Assembly (NCBI GenBank): GCA_022813625.1
Contig: JAKLMB010000027.1
Span: forward strand, 434,001 to 498,000
Length of the DNA: 64,000 nucleotides
Direction of reading: 5' to 3'
Origin: Aaosphaeria pasadenensis
Lineage: Eukaryota; Ascomycota; Dothideomycetes; Pleosporales
Part shown: piece after piece, positions 36,501-47,776 of the stretch
Layout: each line of letters begins with the position of its first letter
Position numbering within the stretch: the stretch's first letter is position 1
Notes under the pieces: model-generated
Seen by the model: only the letters and a program-made list of their open reading frames with translations
What the model was told of the DNA's origin: nothing
Databases searched by the model: none
Made by a program: the position numbers and the translations under genes

Positions 36501-37075
36501 GGCCCATTCGGTTGCAGGGGAGGCAAGTGGAGATGCACCTATGCCGGCGTCTCGTAGAGAAGCAGCGGTTCTGTTGCGGCTTTCGTTCTGTGTGGGTGTT
36601 GATGGACCGCCATAGACCGAGGCAGACGGATTGAGTGGATTTGTGGTAGGTCTTGCACGATAGAATCTCTGAGTGACATTGCGCTCGCTGTCGACCGTTG
36701 CAACGACCGCTGCAGCCCCGGCTGTGAAGGCAAACGAGTTTGCGGCGGGGAGGCTATCAAAGGCATTGGCAGAGCATGCGGTGGTTCCAATGACCTAACA
36801 GGAGACGATTAGCCCTCTTCTCGTGTTATTCTGACAGGTTTTACTTGAATTGCTGGGTAGATTCGAAGTAGCGGTCAGGCTAGCTGATTGCCCTTCAGAG
36901 AGATAGAGACTCTACGCACCTGTTTTAGGGTAAGAGTTGCTTCCGGACCACGTGAAGTTTTTATGGGCGAGCGAAGGGGAGTGTTTTTAGCAAGTGGTGA
37001 ATTGGCTGGAGTGAGTTTGATACTGCCGGCCCACGCAGGGCTCATCATCCTGGCGTTCGATGGAGTGAGCGACAT
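33560..37075 (-). CDS. WD40-repeat protein, WDR62/MAPKBP1-like
   Basis: Four exons, 36920-37075, 36402-36794, 35249-36344 (donor at about 35247) and 33560-35198, give 1,094 residues. Two WD40 propellers are evident from repeated elements such as 'CVSFSPDGKYLAVGE', 'GVRCVAFSPDSQYLASLGS', 'INRIAWMDNTLITVGTRHVK', 'HANEITDIAIFEANELAYIA' and 'VGAVTGLVFSRNGTRLVSCS'. The overall design of an N-terminal disordered segment, about 700 residues of WD40 blades and a phospho-rich tail ('SPPSPRHAPQ') matches the WDR62/MABP1 family. In animals these are spindle-pole and JNK scaffolds; a fungal role is inferred only by family. The tail contains a helical segment with heptad character ('EHVRDIERELAQTARAV'). 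Start ATG 37075 fits 'MSLTPSNARMMSPAWAG'. Introns are 125, 57 and 49 bp. Confidence 0.85.
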
Positions 37076-38464
37076 CTCTGATACCAGTGAAGTCGGCGGA
37101 TCCTGTGTCTGGTGGCAGAAATGGACATCTCAACTAGACGTCATGACAAGCGTCTTTGCCGGGTTGCTACAGGTTGAGGTGGAGACAATGAGGAATGCGA
37201 TAGTCCGTTGTACCATCTATCATGTATGTATGGTAAGGTATGTTATGCAGGTGAGGGATGAGAACAAACGGCTGCGATAGAAACTGCAATTGGTGGTTGG
37301 CACAAAGGGTACTTCACGAGAAGAGGGGTGCATGAGAAAGAAAGCGAACTGATGCAGATAATAGGTAGTCGTAGCATTGTTCTCCCCCCGGTAATGAATG
37401 AATAGGGTTTGATGCCAGAGGCGGGTGCGAACGAGCCTGCCCTGGGCTTTTGTTGTTTGTGTGTCCCAGGTACTTGCGTGTGTACGACAACAAATAGGTG
37501 GGTGGGTGGCAGGCGGTGGCAGGCGGCAGGTGGCAGGTGGCAGGGAAGGTCAACACAGACCCTCGAACCTCGAAAGATCAGCGCCCGCTAGTCTCCCGCG
37601 CCAAGCTCTATCCGAGCCCTTCAGGCGTCGTTCCCTTCCCCACCATTCGTTCGCTTCACATCCGTCACCATCCATCACCATCCATCACCCCCCTAATCAG
37701 GAACCGACATTGCATATGCAACCTGCTCGGACTTGAATAACTATCAACACACTATCACATTCGGCCTTATGAACACAAATTCGATTTATGAAGATACCTA
37801 ACAGCGCACTTACCTGCTGCATACCTGCACAACTAAGTACTCACCTCTTCTCGTGAACCCTTCCATACCCAACGCCGAACGGTGCCTATCCGTGTTGGTA
37901 CAATGGCATACACATAGCTCTCTCCCAATGCCCCCTATCATCAGTCTCGATTCGGACAATATGATGTGCGACAAGGCACATCAACTCCACCGTGCCTACC
38001 TACAAGTAGGTACCCAGTACGTTTACTTATCTTATGTGACAAGGTTGTCACTGTCAAAAGCGGCAATGTCCTCCCTGTAACTCCATGCTATGACGGGCAG
38101 ATCATCGAATATTAGGAATTCGCAAGCCTATTGTAGTCCTTTGTCCCAGAGACCAGGGTTTCAAATCGCATGTCGAGTTGCAGTAGTGTTGCACAAGCCC
38201 GTCAACGGAACCATGCATGGTCCAAGCCATACCTGAATGGTATTCTGATTTATAGGTTTCTACTGTGTACTCAGTATTTACTAGTAGATATCCACTATCG
38301 TGATTCATTACCCTCTACCCCGTACTTCGTATATCCATCATGAAAACATCAGAATTGAACATATCATTAACACACATGCTCGCGATCCAACACCTTGCTC
38401 ATGCTATGCGGCCACTTGCCTCCAAAGGTACCCTACAACACATGTATCGACTGCATCCAGGCCA
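37076..38464. other. Intergenic region upstream of the WD40 gene
   Basis: This 1.4-kb region holds the WD40-gene promoter and the 3' flank of the MFS gene. It contains a G-rich tract (37497-37545) and a CCATCAC repeat near 37665-37690. No gene was seen. Confidence 0.55.
37497..37545 (+). repeat. G-rich GGCAGGY/GGTGG tract
   Basis: Forty-nine bases with more than a dozen GG or GGG runs, built from GGTG, GGCAGGC and GGCAGGT words, lie about 420 bp upstream of the WD40-gene start codon. The pattern permits G-quadruplex formation on the plus strand. Confidence 0.75.
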
Positions 38465-40108
38465 TTACCTGGCCCATTTCCACCCCTGCTTCTTTGCATC
38501 CAATATCCGTACATACACTAATGATACCGTGCTTGCCAGCATCGCTAGTCCCGTACACACAATCACCGGTAAGAATTGACGTGGCTCCATTCTCTCAGTC
38601 TTATGTCTTAAGAGAGCACCTGCGAGGGGCCCGCCCATCACGAATCCAAGCCCCCTGAGTGAAGTGAATGTCCCGTTGTATGAATAGTACAGCTCGGGAC
38701 CGAAGAGCCTTTGGCCGACCGAATTGATTAGCTGGAGGAAAGTGCCGTTGATGAGGCCCCAAGCCATCATGAATACGGTCCACATGGTCTGGTTGCCCGT
38801 AAGGGCTGCGGGGAGCCAGATCACCAATACAGTGGCTGCACATAGTGCGGTCATCAACAAGCAAGTGTTCTGGTGCCCGGCCTTATCTGCCATGGTCCCA
38901 ACCACCAAGCGCGTCGGTATGCCCACAAGACTCATCCAGGCGTGTATGCTTGCGGCCTTGCTCGGAGAAAGTCCCATTGATTTGCCAAATATTGGACCAA
39001 ATGATGTAGGTGTCCGAAGAGTCAGGGGCACAAGGAGATTGACCACCATGAACAGGCAGAAGCTGGGATTTTTGAGCGTACTCCAGTCGACCATGGTTGT
39101 TTTGCGCCGGCTGACATTGCGCGCAGGCTGCGCGAGCAGGGTGGAGAAAATACTGAGATAGAGGCCAACAAGTGAGAACATGAGAAACGCGGTTTGGGTC
39201 CGTTGGGTAAGGAGCACGTCTCCCAATTTCGAGTAAAAGACACCGCCCATACCACCAGCTATTCTATGTCAGTAGAAAGCATTACGACGGAAGTGTAAGA
39301 CCTTACCTGCAGCGACAAATCCTTGGGCTAACCCACTTTTTGTGCTGAAATATTCTGGAAGTATCGACGGTAAGGTATTTGCCACTATACCGGAACCCAC
39401 TCCGAATGCCAATCCTTCGCTCAGAAGGAGATGCCACAGCTAGAACTTTATTAGCAGACGCTTCCATGAGACATCAATTGGGCAAGCTTACCTCAGTACT
39501 GGCCATCCCAATTGCCATCGAAAATGACATCAGGAGTGATCCCGCGAGACAAACATATTTGATATTGCTTCCGATCCACGGTAGCTTAGGAACGAACCAT
39601 ATCCCAAACAGAGCCACAATTCCGCCGTTCGCAAGTGAGCCTATCAGTGCGATTAGAGACTTCTGCTGGATTTGTTGAGGCCGTAGAAGGCCGTCTCGGA
39701 CTGCGTCTTCGCTGCTCAAGTGCGCCTGGAACACGCCGAAGGCCTGGACTGGACCTGCACATTGTCAGAAGAACATTTTGTTGAATGCAAGTATATGAAC
39801 TTACCGAGAGTAAGGAAGCTCGCAATCATGGTTGCAATCAACATTTTTGCCTGCTGTGATTTTGTGACCTTGTCCTCAAACTCCTCGTCGCTGATATTGC
39901 TTTCCAGGTCGGATTTGACTAGTGTAATGCTGTTCTTCGGTGTACTTGTGTTTGAGTAACTGGTATCTGAGGATTCGATCGTGTCATCGAAGAACAGCGA
40001 CTGGCTTCCGATGTCTGCTCAGTATCAGCATTTATGTCTGGCAGGCAGGGGCTGCTTGAACGAACCGGTAGAGTCAGAACCCCAAGAGACAGGTCTTGAG
40101 GTAGTCAT
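38465..40108 (-). CDS. MFS transporter, monocarboxylate-transporter-like
   Basis: Five exons, 40066-40108, 39805-40014, 39492-39754, 39307-39439 and 38465-39258, give 480 residues with introns of 51, 50, 52 and 48 bp. The acidic, Ser-rich cytosolic N-terminus (about 70 residues) is followed by about twelve hydrophobic segments. Examples are 'MLIATMIASFLTLGPVQAFG', 'SLIALIGSLANGGIVALFG', 'GLAFGVGSGIVANTLPSILP', 'GIPTRLVVGTMADKAG' (the loop after a mid helix) and 'LRGLGFVMGGPLAGALL'. This arrangement is that of fungal MCT/Mch-type permeases, which carry monocarboxylates, riboflavin or unknown solutes; the substrate cannot be assigned. The first intron uses donor GTTCGT. No biosynthetic partner gene adjoins it. 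It diverges from the AAA ATPase gene. Confidence 0.9.
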
Positions 40109-41289
40109 TTTGAGGGTTGAGGATCCTTTCCTTAGAAAGGTTGTGAGACGATGAGTACAAGTGCTATGCAACGCTATGCGTAAAGGCAGGGTATATCGCT
40201 GAATACCAGCAGTGAAGTATCGTCACTGCGATGTAGATGCAGAAGTTGGTGAAGATGATGAAGATGCCGAAGAAAAGAAAGTGGAGGAGGCAGAATATAA
40301 GGAGTTAGGTAGGTGGCGGACAGTGGACAGCAATATTTGTTCAATGATTTCTGGAATTGGGATTCAGTGTACCGAATGGAGTGCCGCATACTCGGGCTTT
40401 GGATCTGGGACATGTCCCTTGGGTAAACCAACAACTTTACGACCTCAACCCAATCATCGCGAGACAAATTGGTCAAAATCCCAACAATACTGTTTTTCCC
40501 AACGACAATTCTCATAGTACGGAAACGCGCTGCCATGTTGTTGGGTCAATTAAGACTGAATACCTCGCCCGCTTCACGAATCTCTCCACCTCGCTTCTTT
40601 TCTTTCTCCCAACACCCAGTTCCAATCATTAGCCACACAACATGTTTAACTTGTAACAGAACAACTATTTTACTTCAACCATGCATATCCCCGGCACAGT
40701 CATGCCATCTAGTTTGGAAAGCTGCTTGTGGAAGTCATCGTTTTACAGGCACGACACGAACCAGACGGGTCAGAAGGCATGGAACAAACAAGCACGATCA
40801 TCTGATACTTCATACATTCTATTTCTTAGCATGTCTGTCGTAGGTCTTGTAGACTTCCATTCCAATGTACTACGTCTTGTTCCAGTCTATTTTTCGTTCA
40901 AGGATGAGATATTGCGCGATCTATGGTCAGAGTACATATTTTCATGTTCACACAATGAAAATACCAAGCAGTATATTGTACTCAAATGACCAAACAAAGA
41001 GATACAGTTCAACAAAATAGATCGTATCAAGAAACGAGACATTTCTCGCAACCTGTCTATCAAAGTGTTGTGCTGATATTGTTCTAGAGATCGTCAGTCG
41101 TCAACATTTAGGTACTTAGGTACTTTTGAACAGGGATGTACGATCTTGGCACGCGGACCCTTGGAGAAGTTTCGCAAACCTCAATGGCAATTATCGATAC
41201 CTAGCAAATTCGACAATTCTGTGAACAGAAAGCCATATTTTCCTCGCTCATACCGCCGCTCGCATATCTTGCGTGGGCACAGTGGCCGT
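40109..41289. promoter_or_regulatory. Divergent promoter region MFS / AAA ATPase
   Basis: This 1.2-kb region has no supported gene; short ORFs on both strands lack features. It should contain the two promoters. The AAA ORF is open upstream to 41146, but the first in-frame ATG is at 41290. Confidence 0.55.
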
Positions 41290-44200
41290 ATGTATGCCGC
41301 AATCCGGCCAACAGTGCGGTCAGTGTCAATAGCACGACCCAAAGCACGCTTTATCCGTGGACGACGATTTCCAACCCAGTCTCGACATCGCCCGTTTCAT
41401 ACTTCACGCTCCCTAGCGCAGACACCGAATCCTCCCTCCACTCCGGAAAACCATGCCTTGAACCAGAGCGATGCAGCAAAGACGGACCCAGACAATGTTG
41501 CGGCGGCGACAGCAGCGGCGGGAGAGCAGTCATCGGCTGCGGCACACTCAGATGACCCAGACTTGCTCGCACAGAAGCTACAACGGTCGAAGGAAATGGC
41601 TCGGCGGTATTCATCTGCGTTACGACGGTCTCAAAGACGAAATCGCGCCCAGGGTCTTCCTCCAATACACATTCCAGATTGGTTCTTGAACCGAAGAGTG
41701 CGGTTACGGAAAGAATCCCAAAGACGATGCGGTAGCCTTGCCCTCACAATACAGCATAAGGAGTCAGGAGAGCATGCTACTTGCGAGATTCCTCTGCTCG
41801 CCGAGTCGACCGGTGTGAAAGGCGTCTCCGAGATGTTCAGGGCAATGTGGGGAAAGGGATTGAGTGCTGAACAGATCGAAAGGTTCGGTCGCAACTTCGC
41901 CCATAGTTCGGGACAAGAGGCTATTGGAGTTTCGGAAAAATCATTCGGGAAGAAAGAGGCCGTTGTGGAGGACCATGTTGCTACCACACCAGAGGAATCG
42001 CTGCATACCGAACAAAACGGAGTCACACCGGCAGATACTTTCGCGAAGAGGGAAGAGTTCACCCAAAATCGGTTCCTTGAACACACGAAAATACTTTCAG
42101 AGCGCAAGGCCATGTCTCCGTTGTTATACGCAGAGGTTCGTGCGGCCCTGGCGGGATCCCTTTCAGCAATACAACCCGCTATCAGCGATTCCTTTCCATC
42201 TGCGAAAACAAACTTAACACTCCATTCCCCATCATACCGGAATGGACAAGCGTTAAACAGCATTATTTCATCTCTGGCATCTGATCTCGATGCAGACCTG
42301 ATAACGCTGACAGCTCAAGATCTTGCCCAGATTGCCGGTGATTACCTTGGAGAAGGACCAGAACCAACGCCTCACTCAATACGCTCGTTAGGGTACGAGA
42401 CTTATAGATTTGGCTCAGAATTTGTCACTGAAGTTGAAGAACTGACGAGGGAAGATGCTGCAGAAGAAGAACAAGGCGAAGCGCCTGAGGGTGCACCTGC
42501 TCCTGACTTCATGCGCGGCAGTATTCCAGTCTTACGTATCCAGAGCTCTTCGATTATTAAGGGTCTCAAGGCGCTCAAGGACTACACACAAAATCTTCAA
42601 AATACACCTCTGGCAAGTACTGGCCCGGCGGACGGCGTCATCGCAACTGCCACGGTAGCACCCACACGGAATCAGTCTCATAGCGAGTCCCAACTAGAAG
42701 ACTTAAAGTTGGCAACACTCTTAGAGACATTGGTCGATGCCAATGACCTGAAGCGTGATAGAGCGCCCGCATTGACCGCACAGCGCGAAAAGACAGCAGA
42801 GCCTTTCCCGCCCTCTCCCTCTCCAGATTCTCCATCACCCCCTAGGTTCTTTGACTTCTCTACAAGCCAGGAAGGCGCCACACAAGATTTCACAGAAATG
42901 CTACCTGTGAAAGTCAGACCAGGAAATACTGTTACAGTTGATTTCCACCCATCTTTACGGCAGTTCAATGCCGTATCGAGGCCCAAGATCATCCATATCA
43001 AGGATATCAAAGAATTGAGCGCTACACAAAATGGTAGCAGGATTATTCAAAAATTGGAAGACATCATCCGCAAACAGAGAAGTTCAGGCCAGAGCGTTAT
43101 GCTTCTGGGTACCACATGCTCTGAAGAATTCATACCTGAATTTTCGTCAAGTGGAGTGCAAAGCTTACAGACTGAGGGCGACGCTGGATTCTTTAGGACG
43201 ATTGTCGTGCCAATCCTAGACCTTCAGCACGAGAATTTCTGGAGCCATGATAGTCCCTTCGATGCGACATCCGCCGCAAAAGCTTTGGTGATGGAGAAAG
43301 GCTCCTCTCAAGCACAGAAGAGGAAGTATCAAGAGATCAATGTAGCACATGTCCAAGACATGTTGCGATGTCTTGACCCCGAAGCTGCGAAATCTCTCTC
43401 TGACCCGGAACAAGCCTTGCGACAAGCTAGGGCATTCGAGCAAATCTATCCCAGCTCCTCTTTCTGGAAGATCCTCAGCTACAACGAGGTTCACCGGGTT
43501 GCCATCACCGCACTGGGGCTTCATGTGCTAGAACCCAGTAATGGGCAACTGAGCTGGGCTCATGTTGCGCTGTCTCTTGGACTGCTTAAAGCCAGTGATG
43601 AGCAAAAGTATGCCTGGATGAAGCTTTACTCCTCGTATCCATCACCATCTGCACGAGAGCAATTCCGAGAGCAGATGGATAAAATCAGAGAGGCGGATGG
43701 ACTCGATCCGATCCGCAGAGTTCGTGAAAAACGTGAGCAATTAAAGAAAAATGCGGAGAGTCTCAAGCGCCAAAGGGAGATAAGTCGTATTGGGGCAACC
43801 GCGAACAAGCATGAGAAAAAGCTCATGCATGGAATCGTTAACCCAGATCAGATTAAAACAACTTTCGACCAGGTGCATGTACCACGGGAAACGGTCGAAG
43901 CAATTCGTACTCTCACGTCTCTCTCTCTTCTACGCCCAGATGCGTTCAACTATGGCGTGCTTGCGACCGAAAAGATCTCCGGAGCGCTTTTATATGGTCC
44001 TCCCGGGACTGGTAAGACACTCCTTGCCAAAGCCGTCGCGAAAGAGAGTGGATCTACTGTTCTCGAAGTCTCAGGGAGCCAGATCATGGATAAATACGTC
44101 GGAGAAGGAGAGAAGAATGTTGCCGCCGTATTCTCTCTCGCCCGGAAACTCTCGCCGTGCATTGTCTTCCTTGATGAAGCAGATGCCATCTTTGGATCTC

Positions 44201-44889
44201 GCGATTCATCGAGAGAACGCACTTCGCACAGGGACATTCTCAACCAATTTCTTAAGGAATGGGATGGGCTCAATGACTTATCCGTGTTCGTCATGGTTGC
44301 TACGAATAGACCATTTGACATGGACGATGCTGTAATCCGTCGTCTGCCACGACGCCTCTTGGTTGACCTACCCACCCAAGAAGACAGGAAGAAGATCATG
44401 GAGATCCATTTGAGAGGCGAACAACTAGACGGCTCTGTCGACTTGGGAGAACTTGCGAAGCGCACTCCGCTGTACAGTGGAAGTGATCTCAAGAATGTAG
44501 CCGTCTTTGCGGCATTGGCTTGTGTTCGAGAAGAGAACGAACAGGCTGCGATTGCTGCAGCAAAGGCCGCTGCGGAAATCGCGCAGCCCCTTCCTGAGCA
44601 ACAAGACTCTCAGCCTACCGTCAGCGCAGAGACCTCCGTTCAGCCTACTCCCGTGCTCGTCCAAGGACAAAATTACAGCTTCCCAGAACGTCGCACGCTT
44701 CATCTACGCCACTTTGACAAGGCCTTGCAAGAAGTCAGCGCCAGTATTTCAGAGGATATGAGCTCATTGACCGCAATCAAGAAGTTTGACGAACAATACG
44801 GCGATCGAAAAGGGCAAAGGAAAAAGAAGGCATATGGATTTGGTGTTCCAATGGAGAAAGATGACAATGCTGCGCGGGTCCGAAAGTGA
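41290..44889 (+). CDS. Mitochondrial AAA ATPase of the Msp1/spastin clade
   Basis: A single 1,199-residue exon. The N-terminus is Arg-rich and ends in a typical presequence cleavage region ('SRHRPFHTSRSLAQTP'), so mitochondrial import is likely. About 800 residues of poorly recognised sequence follow. The AAA module carries Walker A GPPGTGKT (residues 903-910), Walker B CIVFLDEADAIFG (Asp962, Glu963), 'TNRPFDMDDAVIRRLPRR' with the arginine finger region, and 'YSGSDLKNVAVFAALACV', the signature of the Msp1/ATAD1/katanin/spastin clade. Such enzymes thread or extract proteins in six-membered rings. The large N-terminal half, absent from Msp1, should determine substrate. A short 'KTLLAKAV' to 'RRLPRRLL' core is intact, so ATPase activity is expected. 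Start ATG 41290 is the first in frame. Confidence 0.9.
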   Translation: MYAAIRPTVRSVSIARPKARFIRGRRFPTQSRHRPFHTSRSLAQTPNPPSTPENHALNQSDAAKTDPDNVAAATAAAGEQSSAAAHSDDPDLLAQKLQRSKEMARRYSSALRRSQRRNRAQGLPPIHIPDWFLNRRVRLRKESQRRCGSLALTIQHKESGEHATCEIPLLAESTGVKGVSEMFRAMWGKGLSAEQIERFGRNFAHSSGQEAIGVSEKSFGKKEAVVEDHVATTPEESLHTEQNGVTPADTFAKREEFTQNRFLEHTKILSERKAMSPLLYAEVRAALAGSLSAIQPAISDSFPSAKTNLTLHSPSYRNGQALNSIISSLASDLDADLITLTAQDLAQIAGDYLGEGPEPTPHSIRSLGYETYRFGSEFVTEVEELTREDAAEEEQGEAPEGAPAPDFMRGSIPVLRIQSSSIIKGLKALKDYTQNLQNTPLASTGPADGVIATATVAPTRNQSHSESQLEDLKLATLLETLVDANDLKRDRAPALTAQREKTAEPFPPSPSPDSPSPPRFFDFSTSQEGATQDFTEMLPVKVRPGNTVTVDFHPSLRQFNAVSRPKIIHIKDIKELSATQNGSRIIQKLEDIIRKQRSSGQSVMLLGTTCSEEFIPEFSSSGVQSLQTEGDAGFFRTIVVPILDLQHENFWSHDSPFDATSAAKALVMEKGSSQAQKRKYQEINVAHVQDMLRCLDPEAAKSLSDPEQALRQARAFEQIYPSSSFWKILSYNEVHRVAITALGLHVLEPSNGQLSWAHVALSLGLLKASDEQKYAWMKLYSSYPSPSAREQFREQMDKIREADGLDPIRRVREKREQLKKNAESLKRQREISRIGATANKHEKKLMHGIVNPDQIKTTFDQVHVPRETVEAIRTLTSLSLLRPDAFNYGVLATEKISGALLYGPPGTGKTLLAKAVAKESGSTVLEVSGSQIMDKYVGEGEKNVAAVFSLARKLSPCIVFLDEADAIFGSRDSSRERTSHRDILNQFLKEWDGLNDLSVFVMVATNRPFDMDDAVIRRLPRRLLVDLPTQEDRKKIMEIHLRGEQLDGSVDLGELAKRTPLYSGSDLKNVAVFAALACVREENEQAAIAAAKAAAEIAQPLPEQQDSQPTVSAETSVQPTPVLVQGQNYSFPERRTLHLRHFDKALQEVSASISEDMSSLTAIKKFDEQYGDRKGQRKKKAYGFGVPMEKDDNAARVRK

Positions 44890-45116
44890 TCGCCCCCCTC
44901 GACAGTGGCTATGCAACCGTGTATAGTTTTGGTGAATGAAAATGAACATGTGCATTGTGTAAAAACATTCAAGGGATGCATTGGTGGTGTTTGGGTGTCA
45001 CTGGATTAATATAGTATGTTTTACTATGTATCATACAGCCTGTGAATTCTCTAGTCGTTAGAAAGAAATTCAGATGTAAAGTTCCTACTCTATGCAGATA
45101 TGTAGAGCCGAAGTCA

Positions 45117-45166
<50 letters not shown>

Positions 45167-45779
45167 CACACTGCAGTTGTGCATTGCTCTTCGTAGCAGA
45201 CATGAAACAACCGTGAGTGATTATCATTACAGTCCGATTAGGGTAGTTTGAGGCGCGCGACGATCATATATGTTTTTCGTGTTTGTTCTTGTGAACAGAC
45301 TAACTGCAAGACTGTGGACAGGGGCCTACCAGAGACGGCAACGCTCGCAGATACGAACCATCGCCAAAGCGAACAAACAAACATTATCGTCGGGTACGGT
45401 AGTAGCAGGTTGCCTTACGAGGCTGAGCGTACTGGTCGCACAAGCATCCACAACCCAATTTAGAATGAAGCGATGTTGTGGTCGCCTTGGGCCTAAACGT
45501 TTTAGCTCCAGCTAACGCTTTCATTGGGGGCTGAAATGAAATAAATCTATTCGCGATCAGTGCCAAAAGGAAACCCCCCCATCCGAGATAGTCAAAGCGA
45601 AGGATGGAGGAAATGCTCAGCCGCATCTTACTGCACATACAGGTCACCACACGGACTTTTCCTTTCAGCTCTCTTTTCGAAATCTCACCATGTGAGCGTT
45701 CTTGCTTCCTTTTCCTCTTTCCTCTTACTTCACTTCATTTCTCCGCCGCGCTTTCGGTGCTCGACGAAGTGAATGAAAT
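44890..45779. other. Intergenic region with (GAT)16
   Basis: This region holds the AAA gene 3' flank and the promoter of the next plus-strand gene. A CT-rich tract at about 45700-45750 lies just upstream of that gene's ATG. No further gene is supported. Confidence 0.55.
45117..45164. repeat. (GAT)16 microsatellite
   Basis: Sixteen perfect GAT units, likely polymorphic between strains. They would read as poly-Asp or poly-Ser in short ORFs, but no gene covers them. Confidence 0.95.
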
Positions 45780-47163
45780 ATGGCGACTTCAGGATTGCCG
45801 CCGGACATGCCTGTTGAGCCAACACTCAAATGTAATCCAGCCACAGAAAGGTGCTCACCAGCTCCAAGACCAACAGAGAATCCGCCTGAAGAGGAAACGA
45901 CATCGACTGCTGCTCCGCTTCCTACAGACCCAGCATTGGCGACTGCGATATCAACATCAGTGGAGACAGGTTCTGTAGCACCGGTAACAACAATAGATGC
46001 AGCAACCCCCTCGGGGAACGCACCTTCATCAGCCCAGTCTGGTGATACTAGAGGTGGAGGAAATGGAGGCGTCAGTCCCGGGGCCGTCGCAGGCATCGCT
46101 ATTGGGACTGCAGTGATCGGAGCCGCGATCGCCTTCCTCGTCGCCTTTTTACTGTTCAAGAAGCGAAGAGCAAGGGAATCAGGAAACGGCATGGCAATGG
46201 CCAAATACGACTCGAATCCAGAGCTTGTATCGCTCTCTCTGGCCAAAGGACAAGGCGACTACTCGCAGATATCGCCCGCTCCACCCCTGGTAGCTGCCCC
46301 AGCAGTCGGACAAAGAGAGAGTGTTCAGATGGCCAATATGTCAAATTCTTCTGACCCCCTCGCTGGCATACTTCCTCCTCCCGCGGATGCCTCTACAGTT
46401 CGGTCGAGTGTATCTAGTCTATTTGAACATATATCTCGCCATGTGGACAACTTTTATCGTGATGTCCACGCAAGCATCACGCCGAGCATGGAAGACGATA
46501 TTTCCCGTTTCGGAAACTCGAGCACACCTATGGTAGACCTCCTGCAAGGCACATCTAGTCCAACTGTGGCCATCAAACATGCACTCACGGGATACGTTCT
46601 GGCCATCACGAGTCCCGAGACGGACGATGAGGAAACACTGTTCCCCAAGGAAATCGCAAGTGTGCCTAGCGGTGCCGGAAAAGACAGATTACTCGAAACG
46701 CCTGGTAAGCGAATCCTGATTTGCCCCCTACGTTTCGTTTGGTCGAAACGTCATAGACTGACAAATTACATGAACAGATCTCACAGTTCCATATCTACTT
46801 CACCGTCGTCTTTCCAGCTATCTGCACAACTCAACCTCGCAGCACGGTTCCCAGGCCCCAACCAGCTCTTCGATCCGTGAAGCAGCGGAACACTTCGCAC
46901 TCACGTTCTTCCCATGGGCGAACCCCGGCTGCAGTGACCAGGAAAGGGACGAGGACCTCGTGCAAATCATCCAGAGCTCGCTTGATACCATGATTTGGCT
47001 GTATGGCCAGCCATTCCTGTATGACTTCATGTGGGAGGGCGTTGGCAGCAGGGGAATCATTGTTTCCCCCGGGTTGGTGAAGCTCAGCGATGGCAGTGGA
47101 CATGTAGTCAGGGAAGGTGAGAGGGGGGAGGTGCTGATTGAGCCCAAGGTAGTTGGGGCATGA
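45780..47163 (+). CDS. Ser/Thr/Pro-rich single-pass membrane protein, function unknown
   Basis: Two exons, 45780-46704 and 46778-47163 (73-bp intron, CTGAC branch point), give 436 residues. The first about 95 residues are rich in Ser, Thr, Pro and Ala, with two Cys near the start. A Gly-rich stretch, one transmembrane helix ('GAVAGIAIGTAVIGAAIAFL', about 102-126) and a basic stop-transfer 'FKKRRAR' follow. The cytoplasmic part of about 300 residues contains a helical region ('VSSLFEHISRHVDNFYRDV') and a second conserved-looking block with 'HFALTFFPWANPG' and 'QPFLYDFMWEG'. The design resembles fungal cell-wall or stress-sensor type proteins, but no WSC or other extracellular domain is visible and no cleavable signal peptide is seen from this ATG. 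An undetected upstream exon could supply one. I do not recognise the family. Confidence 0.75.
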
Positions 47164-47776
47164 GACACCTGTGGCATTGGGAAGGTGGCCGTTAGCTTTC
47201 TCTTAACCTGAATGACACATGGAAATTGCAATAGTGTTCTCACCGGTTCACAACTAATAATTCTGATGAAGGAAAACGCCCGAAACTGTGAACTGCATCG
47301 TGGTACTCGTAGGTAACAATCATAGCATCAAGTCTGTGTGTTAAACGCAAAGATACCCAGACCTTGAAATCCTCATATTTTCCATAAACACGATACTCAA
47401 TTTCGCACATTGAGATTTGTACTACGCGTAGTAGTCCATGCTATGGAAAATTTAATAGTCTGATTTCGACTAGCCCCCTCAAAGCCGTATCTGCAAAGAT
47501 GGTAGGGGCAATTGGTGACCCAGCACCACCTTTCGTACACAAAAAAAAACACAAAGAGAGACACAATGTCGCCACTCGAACGCCGTTGCTAAAATGCGAT
47601 ATGGTCCCTTTCCATGCAACGAGAAAATATCATGATACTCCAGAATAAACATATCGTGTGCCCAGAAATCATTCGATGAATCCGTCAGAAGACGTAAGCC
47701 AAAGTGAAGAAAGCGGTCCCTTTATGGACGGTGGAATCAGAATGCAAAGATCACGCAACACAGCCGGTGCTCGGTT
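47164..47776. other. Convergent intergenic spacer
   Basis: This region lies between the Ser/Thr-rich membrane protein gene and the Skt5-like gene and contains both 3' ends. No gene or repeat was seen. Confidence 0.6.
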
